Shown in pieces: positions 1 through 11,806 of a stretch of DNA of 64,000 nucleotides. Within the stretch, counting starts at the first letter, position 1, and each line of letters opens with the position of its first letter. The translations under genes were made by a program, and so were the position numbers. The stretch spans positions 27,303,075 to 27,367,074 of the forward strand of contig OX246746.1 in the NCBI GenBank assembly GCA_945910005.1, read 5' to 3'. A model generated the notes under the pieces. It was not told where the DNA came from and made no database searches. It saw nothing but the letters and a program-made list of their open reading frames with translations. The stretch is from Isoperla grammatica. Taxonomy: Eukaryota > Arthropoda > Insecta > Plecoptera > Perlodidae.

Positions 1-1976
1 TAATTCTGTTTAAACGTAAATCACTTTCACGAGGAAGAAAATTCACAACATCAAATTCTTTTTAGGCATTCAAAGATAAATAGCCCAACAACAAACTCCT
101 AGCCTAGTTACATATTGACTTGTTGAAAACTATCTGGCCATTTATCTCTCGAGCCGGAACCCTGCGTGGTTCGACGAAACCTTTGAAAGGGCAAAAGGAA
201 ACAAACGGCTCTCCATAGTCCCATAGAAGAAAAATAATGGTTTTGACATTTTGACACACGTTTCTGGAAATTGCATATTTGTCAAGTTTGTAATAACAAT
301 AAATGTAGCCAAAATTGAAACTTGTATAAGGGGAGGAAATGAATGTCAGCTGTTTGAAAACCGGACGGAGCGAAACTTCTTTTTCTAAGTGATTGAGCAA
401 AGTTAATAAAGAGCAAACTTGCTTGAATGACTCGGGCTGCGAGATTTTTTTAATATTCGGCTAAAGACTGACTTGAGTAGGCAATTCTTAAGAAAAGTTA
501 ATAAATAAATAAAGTAAACAAGAAGAATAAGACGGGCGAAACTCCTCCAGAGTGTAATGGCTCCTGCGGGAGTGGGTCTTACCTACCACCTCTCCTATTC
601 GGGAAATCTCCATATAACAAATAGCTAGTTTTATTAAGTAAAGATATTCGAGGAGGCCTCTTGAATGTTGAGCAATGCTCGTATTCATGAAGGCAAAGCC
701 GCACAGAAGCGGTTCATAACCGAACGCAGAGATCCATATTCCCGCTCTTCTTGGGAAGGTCTCCATCTACCCGCAGACCTGTATTCTCTACTAAAACGAA
801 ATCCCTTCAGGGAAGAATGTTACAATAAATCATATTTTATACCACATGAATTAATTAGGATTATCCTTAGTCAACATTTTCCTATCGAAAAGGTTTTCTA
901 TATCTTTTTTCTGCAAAAACGTAGATGTTATTTATTACCTGAATTCGGAAAATGTTTGGTGCTTGTAATCTGTTAGAAGAGCATATGTTGCAGAACGATC
1001 ATAAGTATTTTGTAAATTATAACATGGTGGCTATAATTTATTACAACATAGGGTGCTGATGCATACTCCATGTAAAGAATCACGCTTATTGAGATTCGGT
1101 GAATTATTATTGTTGCTCTTGATTAGCTGATCTGGCGTGCTAATTACCAACGATAGAGTGGACCTAATTGCTAATTGGTCTTCTCCCCACACACTCAGTT
1201 TAGTGGTACCTCGGTTATTTGCGACACACCTCTTCCGCATCAAAGCCCTTTTCAAGACAACTCACATTATGCATTATTAATTGTTTGTGAAAACGTGTCG
1301 GGGGTAAAACAGACGCAAGAACCTATTTAAAACGTGACTTGAAAATGATGCAGTGTTACGCTATAAACGGTTGATAAAATGTGACCAGAGGTGCGAGAGT
1401 AACATGAGAAGAGTGAGTAATCAAGAGCAGAAAGCCCCCTCTAGGCGTTTCAGTTGGAATACCTGACAGATGTTGGTTGCTTCCCTCATAAGCAGTATCT
1501 TTGATGATAAAAGTAAAACCCAACCGCTCGGAACTTTCAACTCAAATACAACTCACTATAAACGCGTTGAGGTTGAACGGTTCGTTTTGCACAATATCTA
1601 ATATTCTAACAGGAAAATTTAATTACTCAAATTAATGATCTTTATAATTAAACCGTTAACGATGATGAGATTATTATTGAACTTAACGTATCATGTTTGT
1701 GAAACTATTTGATAGTTGAGATGTTGGAGAGGATGCGATGTGGATATTGCCACTAAGCTACGGTTGAAGAGACTATCTAGTATATACAGTCTGGGGTTAT
1801 GGATATTCATCAGTCATCCATAGAACAATCTTCCTTTTCGGGGACCCTTCATAACTACAGATGTTGGTGTATATGTCTTGTGACCACACTTATTAGAGTA
1901 TACATATATTGTTTTACTCAGTGAAATGGAAAGATTACCAAACATCAAATTACCAACGTGAACTTATTTAAAACCA
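1..1976. other. AT-rich spacer, no gene recognised
   Basis: Both strands were read. Open frames here are all under about 105 codons and none shows a domain, repeat or codon pattern I recognise. No tRNA-like boxes and no tandem repeat were seen. It may be intergenic or intronic. Confidence 0.6.
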
Positions 1977-1980
1977 TTAA

Positions 1981-2640
1981 AGGAATAGTCAGGTGAAAAA
2001 CTAAAAAACTACCATTTGTATATGTCCACCCTCAAATATGGAAAACATGACTAAAAGATACCATACTTTAAAAGCAGGCGGTTAAAAATAAAAAATAAAA
2101 CGCGATTTTTTGGCTTGTTGCTACCAAGTAGCAACGAGCAACTCTTCTCATGGTGATTCCCATTTTAAAAAAATGTTACCTCGAGATAGTAAAACCACCG
2201 CTAAAATAGGGCACTTATCAAAAATCGACTACGAAGTTTAATGTGCATCGTTTCTCTACCGATAATATGCTTCTTAGTACGAACGTGTACTTCTACAAAA
2301 TGCCCTGCAATTAATTTTTTTGTTGCTTGATGTGTAGAAAAGTTTCAATCTGTTTTGAGCGGCACTGTCCGCAGTCGCCGAGTGTTGTGGCTGGACTCGT
2401 ATTACACAATGAGTACTCTGTCTTTCGGGCAGGCGCTAGCGAGCTCAGAACCGATACAGCTGTACTTCGCTTTAGAAGAAAAATGCAGCAGAACCGAACG
2501 GAATCTAGTAGAAAAGCTAAATGTTCACTATTTTTTTTCTTGCATTGAAGCAACCTATATCAATTTTATTTTGCACATAACTGAATTTCATGCACTTATG
2601 ACTTATAAGTGATTTTTTAGTTTTTCACCTGACTACTCCT
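1981..2640. mobile_element. TTAA-flanked terminal-inverted-repeat element (MITE-like), 660 bp
   Basis: The left end (from 1981, AGGAATAGTCAGGTGAAAAA) is repeated in inverted orientation at the right end (to 2640, GACTACTCCT on the plus strand). About 33 of 34 positions match once the flanks are counted. Both ends abut TTAA (1977-1980 and 2641-2644). A TTAA duplication is the piggyBac hallmark, but a TA duplication (Tc1/mariner) fits the same bases. The interior has only short, unconvincing open frames, so it is non-autonomous. It contains a perfect hairpin at 2117-2135 (8-bp stem, 3-nt loop). The family assignment is inference; the termini and flanks are seen directly. Confidence 0.75.
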
Positions 2641-2644
2641 TTAA

Positions 2645-4723
2645 ATCTTAGCATGACTCATACATTATTTATACGTTCAGTTTTCTAATTATGTTTTCGT
2701 GCATTTTCGTACAGTAGGCCTATAAGTGAGTATTTTTAAAAAATAGTCTGTATGATAACACCGGATTAAAAAAGATTTGGTTTAGTTATCTTATTGGGAT
2801 CTGGAGTGTACAAAGGTATGTGTTAGCATTCATTCATCTTGTATGTAGTTTGTATTTGTATTATATGTAGTCTTGTATGTAGTTTGTATGTACTTTGTAT
2901 TCTTGCGTCTCTTCGCAAGTCTTACTTAATGAAATTACATTTTACATTCCGCTGTTTCACTTACAAATTTGATAGTCTCATACTCTGTTTAAATATATAA
3001 GAACGGTGTAATTTGTATTCCAACAACGTATCATCTGCATTTGGAATCACACACTTAGCTTTAAAATGCGTAACTGCGCTATTAACATAAAATGTAATTA
3101 ATTTGGAATCTTTCTTCTCTAGGAGTTAAATTACGAATTCCAAGCGAAAAATTATTTTCACTTTCGGAAAGAGAATATCTTAATGAACAATTTCATTTAG
3201 ACACTTCTCAAGTCTAACGCAGAACACAATAAAATATACACAACATGGTTCTGTATTATTTAACAAGATTCCGTTATGAATTGGAAATTTGATTATTCCA
3301 AATAAGTTTCAAGCATGCGTTAACAATCACTTGGGGCCATAGCATTTCCAGTGAGTGTGTTTTAATGAAGGAAGTTTGATAGAAAGAACATAGCTTTATT
3401 ACCTTATAAGTTTACTCGTGCATGGTTACCCTTAATTAGACAAAGCCCACTGATGGAAGTCCTTTATAATTCGAATAATAATTGACTTAAGTTATAATCA
3501 TTTTACACAGAACTTGATTAAGTTGATTTAAGTTCACGTTGTGAAGAAGGAATTGAAATAATCAAGGCAGGATCTCAAGCCTTCGTCAAAGCGGGGCGTC
3601 CTCAAAGTCGACTTTAGCAATTAAACCGTAAAGTGGAATATTCTTGCAAAAAATCATAAGTTTATGGCTTACTTTACTTAGTATTAAGCCAAGTACATAG
3701 TATATGTACACACAGTTGGAAGCCGGTTTTAGAGTAGGGATGCTAACGTGTCAGATGGTTTGTGTGAGACACGATGTCAATTTAGGAACCGTGTTGAAAG
3801 AAGCACCAAATATCTCATCTCCTATCGCTTATTTTAACATGCGGAAATAATATCTGTAAGTAAAGTTATAATTGGTTTACAAAAATAAGTAACAGGTAAA
3901 AAAATACAAATTACAGTAAACAAATAAATAACCGGTAAAACAAACAATAAGAATTTGATAATAGCCACATTTACATTTTATCTATTGAAATGTAAACTAA
4001 ACATGTTCCCCGTTTTATAGAATATTCCTTATCAGCAGTAATTTACGCGTAACTTTAAGTTCTCATGTACACAACTCTATAAGTAATAATTGAAATATTT
4101 ATGCTTATTTTTGTGTGTATATGACGTTGATGTTATTATTGTAATTACGCCCATGACTTTCTTATTTCGAACTTGTTATTTTAATGAATTGATGTTAACA
4201 GTATTTCAGTGTTGGGACCATTTGTAAATTTTCTCATATATCTAACCATGGGTATTTAATCTTAATTTCCTTCAATAAATTCATGTAACTGTGACAGCAG
4301 TATTTACTAGGAAGCAGCTCACTCCATAGCAGCCGCGTGTTTGTTCAATGTTGAAGTGAGCTACCTACCTTGACAAGATTTGCTAGCAAAGAAAAGCGTG
4401 GTGTGAATTTCTATAGCAAATGCAGTCAATGACATAGGACGAGAGTTTGTGTTGATTTTTGAAAACTCAGAGCTCCAAGCGGCGGCAATTGCAATTTCCA
4501 TTCAGTTGAATGCACCAAGATTCGTAGACTGTTTGCCGACTGAATCGGGTTAGTATCAGGTTTATGCTCTCATAGTGAAACCCTAGTGCTATTGCTGCTA
4601 TTGACCGTCGCTCCTAACTACTCAGTTTGTTTGCTGTAGGTACGTTCAAATGCCAGACAGGCTGAACACAACTCTACAACACAAATAAGTAGTACACAGA
4701 TTCTGGTTACTGGAGACTACTGT

Positions 4724-4726
<3 letters not shown>
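2645..4726. other. AT-rich spacer
   Basis: No coding region, RNA gene or obvious element was recognised. Around 2840-2900 there are imperfect repeats of TTGTATGTAGTTTGTAT. Confidence 0.55.

Positions 4727-4806
<80 letters not shown>
4727..4806. repeat. (GA)n microsatellite, about 80 bp
   Basis: An uninterrupted GA dinucleotide run. The reverse strand is a pure CT tract. No neighbouring gene tells whether it acts as a GAGA-type promoter element. Confidence 0.98.
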
Positions 4807-4810
<4 letters not shown>

Positions 4811-5956
4811 CAAACTAGTCACTTATCTTGCAAACAACGGAGGAGACGTAAAGGAAACTTTATAATATAAAATAACATCAGCATAATATATTGCAATGTG
4901 AAATATGTGTGATTAATTTAATAACGATTACGTTTTGTATGGGGATAAGGATTTTTGTATACGAATGAGTTTTAGCTATTCAAACCAAACAAAATCAGAG
5001 TTTTTTTAGTTATATCTTAATAACGGTACATAATATTTAAATGGTTTTTAATCAACTTTTTTCATACAACAAACTAAAAAATGGATCAACAAATGTTTAA
5101 ATATGGTATCTTTACGGCTGTCCTTAGCAAAGCCAATTAAAGACCTATTAATTAATTGGTTTCTCGAATGACAATGGTAATGATTTCAATAATTTAAACT
5201 TTGTTAATCATGTGTTTAGTTTTTGTGAAACCAAATGTTGGTTAAAAACCACTTTTTCAATGCTATATGTTGTTCTTACTTATTTGCATACACGAATATT
5301 CATCATGGATCCAAGCAACAACAAGGCTCCCTGATTCAACTAGGGGCCAACAGCCAACATTAGATTTAACACGGGAACAAATTAATAAACTATGCTGGTA
5401 TAACATCAAATTTACTGATTTTAGATCTATCTGCAATTCCTTAAATTCCCCAATACACGTTAAAACCTACAATGTGTGCTGGGTTATTCCGCTAGCAAAG
5501 GCGTCATAATTATTTACTGGCAAGAAGTTGCGTTGCAGCCAGTTGATGTTTGTGTAGCAAAGCAAGCAAGGAGTCATTTGTTCTCCTTGTTGATGTCTGC
5601 GAGAGAGGGAAGAGCTTATATCTCACCAAACGGATGTCTAATGCACTTTTAATGTCATCATACTGTGGTTGTGTTAGAGTTTTTATTTAAAACCCACAGT
5701 TCATAAAAGTTAAAGACACACACACAATAAAATGGGATGTGTACAGACAAACAGTGTAGGTTTCATTATTTCAAAAGTGTTTTATTCGTATGTTGTTCAA
5801 TGTTATAAAGGGAGAAGAATAAAATGTAATTAACACCATCGATCACTGGTTCGCTTGTAGGTCTAAAGCCAACGAATGTAACGAAGCTATAATCAATAGA
5901 ATTATTGTTTGGGGTATTGATAGGTAGTTTACAATAACTTATAAAATTACGCACAA
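4807..5956. other. AT-rich spacer
   Basis: No recognisable gene. An 80-codon open frame at 5267-5509 has no recognisable motif and is not called. Confidence 0.55.
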
Positions 5957-6129
5957 TAGGGAAGGCTCATAAAAAATAAATATTCCTCAAAGTACCTAAA
6001 AACAGAAGGCCATTATCAAAAAGTACGGGCTATATAATTTTTATATCTGAGAAGTGTATATTTCCAATTCTATTAGCTTTTAAAGTTTGAAATTTGGAAC
6101 TTACCGCTCCGTAATTGAAAAACGGCTCG

Positions 6130-6137
6130 TGACGTCA
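6130..6137. promoter_or_regulatory. CRE-like palindrome TGACGTCA inside MITE
   Basis: A perfect 8-bp CREB/ATF consensus, in inverted arrangement with the copy at 6473-6480. Function is inference; only the match is seen. Confidence 0.45.
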
Positions 6138-6472
6138 TAACTCTTGTCAACAACTGCCTCCTCGAAGTATTCTTAATAATATCAAAGATATAAAGTTGGG
6201 CATTTTACAATATCTAGGATGCAGTGACTTTACAACAATGTCTTTTATACCACTGTTTTCTTCAGAAAATACATTTTGATACAGTATTTACCAAAACGTG
6301 TTTAAAATAATGCAATTATTTAACATATTGTTGTAAATTAATGTTGAGCAGTGTTCATTTACTAACTAGAAATAAACGTTGATTCAGTTAAAGTCTTATG
6401 AGAGCAATAATCTACTAAATTGTGGGATTTCAGTACTATTTGTATGATATAAAATGATTGTTTCCAGAGTTA

Positions 6473-6510
6473 TGACGTCAGAACCTTATAATCACGAGCA
6501 AGATGGCGCA
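6473..6510 (+). promoter_or_regulatory. CRE plus YY1-like module inside MITE
   Basis: TGACGTCA at 6473-6480 is followed 18 bp later by CAAGATGGCGCA (6499-6510), which matches the YY1 core AAGATGGCG. The pairing recurs in the element at 60623-61044. It may be the remnant promoter of an autonomous ancestor. Confidence 0.4.
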
Positions 6511-6664
6511 GGTCCGTTTCTGAGCGTGTTTTGACAGCAATATCTTTGACTTGCTGTTAAAGCGATGTTAATGCACCTTTCGAGCCGAAACCAATTAGTT
6601 CCCGTTTATTTTAACTTGAGGTAACCAGTAAGCAAATAAAAAAAATGTGTGAGCCTTCCCTATT

Positions 6665-6780
6665 AACGGTATTTCATTGATATCTTGAGAACGCTTCTAA
6701 GATATTGAAAAACTAATACATTTGTGGAATTTGGTTTTAATCTTCTAAACAATGAATTTAAAAACTTTCAAGTGTTGTAA
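6665..6780 (+). repeat. Diverged interspersed repeat, copy 1
   Basis: Resembles 14585-14700: both share TTGAGAACGCT, then ATATTGAAAAA and GGAAT at similar spacing. Family unknown and identity modest. Confidence 0.35.
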
Positions 6781-8196
6781 TTGTTACGTATTTAGGAACA
6801 CATTGGGTACGGTTGTTGAGGGACATGTATAGATTTTAACAGGTATTCCTACGAAAATGATTAATTATTATTATTGATTTAGGTTGGTTCTATTACACAA
6901 ACTACGATTACACTATTCTTTGGTTATGGTAGAAATTACGCCGAGGCGAGTTAAACATCTAGAAATACTCTATGTAAGTTATGGCATGAACAAAACTGAA
7001 ATAAATCCAGTGGTGCTTTATCCGCATACGAGTCTATAACAGTAGCCTCACTTGCAATAACCGTATGTCTATTGAGCCCTCTGGACATGATTCTAAGCAT
7101 TCATCTTTCATGTTCCATCCCTTCCCATATTCATTCATTTTCCTGACACTCGCTTGAAAAGGGAATGGATTAAAGCTACTCCTCCGGCGGCTTCAACGAT
7201 GACAAGCCCCCCCTCCCCTCCACCCCCACCCCCCCCCCCCCTTCACACCCCCGACCGCGGACGTGACTCGGTTACAACTTGTTATGGAACTATGAAGGAA
7301 ACTTTCTTATCTCACCCCAACTCGTAGACATTAAAACCACATTAAATTGAGCAAAACTTAAACATGATTATTCAAAAACTATCCGTCGTCGCATTCGGAT
7401 TTCTATGAGATTATCCTATTCAGAAGCAAATAGTTCGGTAGTTTCATGTATCTTCTTCTCAGCTTCTTGTGTAATGATACAGAAATAGGTCATCTATAAT
7501 TACATCACATTATACTTCAGTTATCATCAAGTTTCGGCAAATTACGTGTCTTGCGTGGTGACGGTTTAAAGATAAACCATACCTACGAATTGGCGAGTTT
7601 TTATGTTTGCTGCATAAGAGATTTAGACTTCAGTGGAAAAACGAATTCTTCTGACAGAAGGAATTTCACATTTCTTAAACTTTAAAGATAAGTGATGGAA
7701 GGATACATACGATGTCCCCAAAATGTGTGCTCATTCTAAAAATGTTACCGACGAGCACCAAATAAATAAATAATTATAAGCGTCTATGGACAACCGATAA
7801 CTATAGTTATCAATTGTTATTTTTTTAATGATAAGTAATGGCAATAATTTATACAATTTTAAATCATGGCCAGTAAATAAAACACAAATTTGCTTGAAAA
7901 ATACTTTTCTGGGCGACACCTCAACACAAATTCTATAACAACAATAAATTGAACCACAAACAATTCTGGGTCTCAAATTTGATTAATTTTCTAAAAAATT
8001 GCAACCTTTCTTTTAATGAAACTCCCATATTAAGTCAGTAGGTGTTGTTTGAATGGTCTGTGCGTTCGGACATAACAGCTTTAAAGATGGACACACGAAA
8101 ATACTACCTAAGGTATAGATATCAGCGTTTCACATCAACAGGTCGCGCGGAATGCTGATTAGTTTTTAATGCATTAAAACCACCAAAGTAAGTCAG
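6781..8196. other. Spacer with a C-rich tract
   Basis: No gene recognised. A cytosine-rich tract at 7206-7253 (CCCCCCC broken by T and A) stands out in otherwise AT-rich sequence. Confidence 0.55.
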
Positions 8197-8219
8197 CCCC
8201 CCCCCCCCCCCCCACCCCC
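8197..8219. repeat. Poly(C) tract
   Basis: A run of about 17 C followed by A and five more C. G-quadruplex-prone on the minus strand. One of about nine such tracts in the window. Confidence 0.95.
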
Positions 8220-8882
8220 ACGTTTCTACACCACTCTTGACGGACTTCTCCAAAAGAGTCCGTATGTCTAGTTTTAGTCCTAGCTTTTATTCTGTGTACA
8301 TTCAAGAGTCTAAAGAACAAACAACCGACAACGACTGAATATTTAGGATTCTGTTGCCTTTTACTTCTGGTCTGGTTCAATTTAGCTCCCTAGTATGATA
8401 AAGACACACCAGAGAGCATTTTAAATATGATTATGAATAAAAATGCTTTAATTTACCTTTGAAGTCGAGTTTTTGGAAACGGATCTAGTAACGTGTATAA
8501 CTGAAAGTTGTATTGCAATGTAGCCATGTCTCTGTAATTTCTAAAACTCTGTAGCAGTGAGTGAATTAGCTTGCTTTCATAAGCTTAGTGGGGAGGAGAT
8601 CTCTTCACTGCATTCAATGCATAAGAGATTCCATGGAAATTGTAAATTGGTTTATTTTTTTGATGGAGATGGATTTGAAAACCTGCGACCTGTAACAAAT
8701 CCCCGTCTCCTTTGTCTCATTATCCGCGTGTTTAGCCAGTCGTAAAGCTTCGTTACAAAGGCCATGATTACCCGTCCCGTCCTCTCGCGCTACGGAGAAA
8801 CTAGCTTGGTTGCTTTTCACTCAAGTATTGTCGCTTGCTTGCAAAAACTTTGCTAGTTCCTTCCGTTGTCCGGGGGAGGACG
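8220..8882. other. Spacer, no gene recognised
   Basis: Short overlapping open frames on both strands without domains. Nothing else seen. Confidence 0.5.
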
Positions 8883-8933
8883 CCCCCCTTCCCCTACCCC
8901 GACCCCGACCCCGACCCCGGGGACCCCAGGGGA
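8883..8933 (-). repeat. (CCCCGA)n-type repeat, G-quadruplex candidate on minus strand
   Basis: The plus strand reads CCCCTACCCCGACCCCGACC and continues as further CCCC blocks. The minus strand therefore has at least five GGGG blocks separated by two bases, an arrangement expected to fold as a G-quadruplex. Confidence 0.8.
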
Positions 8934-10469
8934 AGGGAACTTTGACACATGATGCACACCGAACAATAACACCTCCACAAATGACAGTAATAGTAATATG
9001 AGATTACTGCAAGATGGAAGGCCGAGGAAAGGAGAACAATAACTTACGTCCAACGGGCCTAGACCAGCGAAATGCAATTACTTGGGGATGCGGCCGCTGT
9101 CTTGTTATTGTAACAACCGTTGGCGTGGATCCGTCTCGCAACAGACAAATCTAGGTTATTTGTCCAATTGTAAAGAAGCGTTAATTCCTTCAACGATAAA
9201 AACGGAAGTGAATTAGTTTCAGTCTGAACTGATGGACGGGACGTGACGTGTGGGAAACGCTGCTCTCGGGTAAATTTTAATGTAATCTATTTGAAAATTA
9301 GCATTTTTAATATTCCGTGATGATCAATGACCCAGATACATATATTTAAAATGTAATGAATGGAAAATCACGTCACTTTACGAACAAATCTGAAACAAGC
9401 AGTTTTTATGGAATAATGAGTTTTACAGATGTATTGGTCGGACATTATTTTACTCTTTAACTAATAGTAGTATTATTATTATAAATATTTACCTATTTGA
9501 ACAAGGATAGCAATGGCATATCTACGTATGGGGTTAAGCAGTTCCAAATTCCTCTTAAAAAATAATACACATTTTTTAACCGGTTCTTAGAATTATTTTG
9601 TCGAAAAGTTTCGACAGAAGTAATTTATGTTCATAATTAAAACATGAGTTACTTATTTTGTAACACATTTCTCATAAATATACTTATATCCGTACGTAGA
9701 AATAACATTCTTCTACAAATGGGTAGATATTAATTATAATTTTGGTGTTAGTACGTACAGGTTTAAGAGTAATTATAGTGGACTACCAAACATCAAGCCT
9801 TCTGCTGAACGCTCTTAAAAGTGCAATTGCTTAGTAATTAAAATCGCCATCATCACCTTTAAAGGAACCGTCTGTAGCAACTTGGAATGCTTGAATTACC
9901 TCCCTCATTGGGGCACCTTCATTATGCAATGTGTCCATACCTCTATGGTCCCATTGTATATCATTAGTCTCTGTGTATCGACCATTAAACGCACATACAA
10001 TAACCTTCTAAAAATAACCGTTCCTTAACCGTAGGTAGGACTGCTCAGCCCAATATTCTAAAGTATAAACCCAAATAAATGATATCCATGAATGTATCAT
10101 GGACACGTAGATTTGTGAAATTGTAAGTTAACACTAAAGAAAAACTATGCCATGGCGTTCATTCAAACATTCGGCAAAGAACACAATATTTGTCAATTTG
10201 GTTTGTTTGATCAGGAATATTTAAAAACATAAAACTTCTCTCACTGCCTATTCTCATCCTTCATTGATCGCGACCAGGCAACATTTTAGAACGCATAGCG
10301 CTTTCAAAGCTTATTGGTGAGCAGCTTGAGCCACGCGCCTTACCGTCTTGTGTGAATGTATACGTAAGCTCTGAACCTTCACACACCCACAATCGAGTGG
10401 AAACCGCTAGTTAAGTACGCGGTGAAAGTGGTCTGGTCCTGTCCTATATAACACTGCTCACAATACTTG
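8934..10469. other. AT-rich spacer
   Basis: No gene recognised. Frames are short and unremarkable. Confidence 0.55.
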
Positions 10470-11806
10470 GCAACAGTGTATCTCGTGCAACGTTTTCTCT
10501 CCGAACCCAAGGATGGAAAGACGTGACAACACTGTAGCTCGTGCAACGTTGTGTTCTCACCAAGCATTAGGTCGGTAAGACGTGACAACACTGTAGCTCG
10601 TGCAACGTTGTGTTCTCACCAAGCATTAGGTCGGGAAGACGTGACAACACTGTAGCTCGTGCAACGTTGTGTTCTCACCAAGCATTAGGTCGGGAAGACG
10701 TGACAACCCTGTAGTTCGTGCAACGTTGTGTTCTCACCAAGCATTAGGTCGGGAAGACGACACAACACTGTAGCTCGTGCAACGTTGTGTTCTCACCAAG
10801 CATTAGGTCGGGAAGACGTGACAACCCTGTAGTTCGTGCAACATTGTGTTCTCACCAAGCATTAGGTCGGGAAGACGTGACAACGCTGTAGCTCGTGCAA
10901 CGTTGTGTTCTCACCAAGCATTAGGTCGGGAAGACGTGACAACACTGTAGCTCGTGCAACGTTGTGTTCTCACCAAGCATTAGGTCGGGAAGACGTGACA
11001 ACACTGTAGCTCGTGCAACGTTGTGTTCTCACCAAGCATTAGGTCGGGAAGACGTGACAACACTGTAGCTCGTGCAACGTTGTGTTCTCACCTAGCATTA
11101 TAGGACGGAAAGATGTGACAACACTGTAGCTTGTGCAACGTTGTGTTCTCACCAAGCATTAGGTCGGGAAGACGTGACAACACTGTAGCTTGTGCAACGT
11201 TGTGTTCTCACCAAGCATTAGGTCGGGAAGACGTGACAACACTGTAGCTCGTGCAACGTTGTGTTCTCACCAAGCATTAGGTCGGGAAGACGTGACAACA
11301 CTGTAGCTCGTGCAACGTTGTGTTCTCACCAAGCATTAGGTCAGTAAGACGTGACAACACTGTAGCTCGTGCAACGTTGTGTTCTCACCAAGCATTATAG
11401 GTTGGGAAGACGTGACAACACTGTAGCTCGTGCAACGTTGTGTTCTCACCAAGCATTATAGGTTGGGAAGACGTGACAACACTGTAGCTCGTGCAACGTT
11501 GTGTTCTCACCAAGCATTAGGTCGGGAAGACGTGACAACGCTGAAGCTCGTGCAACGTTGTGTTCTCACCAAGCATTATAGGTCGGGAAGACGTGACAAC
11601 ACTGTAGCTCGTGCAACGTTGTGTTCTCACCAAGCATTATAGGTCGGGAAGACGTGGCAACACTGTAGCTCGTGCAACGTTATGTTCTCACCAAGCATTA
11701 GGTCGGGAAGACGTGACAACACTGCAGCTCGTGCAACGTTGTGTTCTCACCAAGCATTAGGTCGGGAAGACGTGACAACACTGTAGCTCGTGCAACGTTG
11801 TGTTCC
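10470..11806. repeat. 59-bp minisatellite, about 22 units
   Basis: The unit contains GTGACAACACTGTAGCTCGT, then GCAACGTTGTGTTCTCACCA and a GCATTAGGTCGGGAAGAC segment. The period is 59 bp and becomes 61 bp in variants with CATTATAGGT. The first unit (about 10470-10518) is degenerate. The last ends where GTTGTGTTC runs into CTATCGAAC near 11806. Each unit holds a dyad, ACAAC paired with GTTGT around an 18-nt loop, and the palindrome CAACGTTG. The open frames within it are by-products of the repeat. Confidence 0.97.

Larger units (their letters stand above)
5959..6660. mobile_element. TA-flanked MITE with TIR GGGAAGGCTCA, 702 bp
   Basis: GGGAAGGCTCA begins at 5959 and its reverse complement ends at 6660. 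Each end is flanked directly by TA (5957-5958 and 6661-6662), as expected for Tc1/mariner-like insertion. A second pair of inverted segments lies inside: TGACGTCATAACTC at 6130-6143 and its reverse complement at 6467-6480. No transposase frame is present, so movement would depend on an autonomous relative. The element resembles 60623-61044 in its first bases, TA flanks and internal CRE plus ATGGCG modules. Confidence 0.8.

Noticed and set aside
8883..8933. Telomeric repeat
   Set aside because: The unit is CCCCGA and only about 50 bp long, unlike arthropod TTAGG or vertebrate TTAGGG arrays.
10470..11806. CRISPR-like array with 59-bp period
   Set aside because: The whole unit is repeated. There are no variable spacers.
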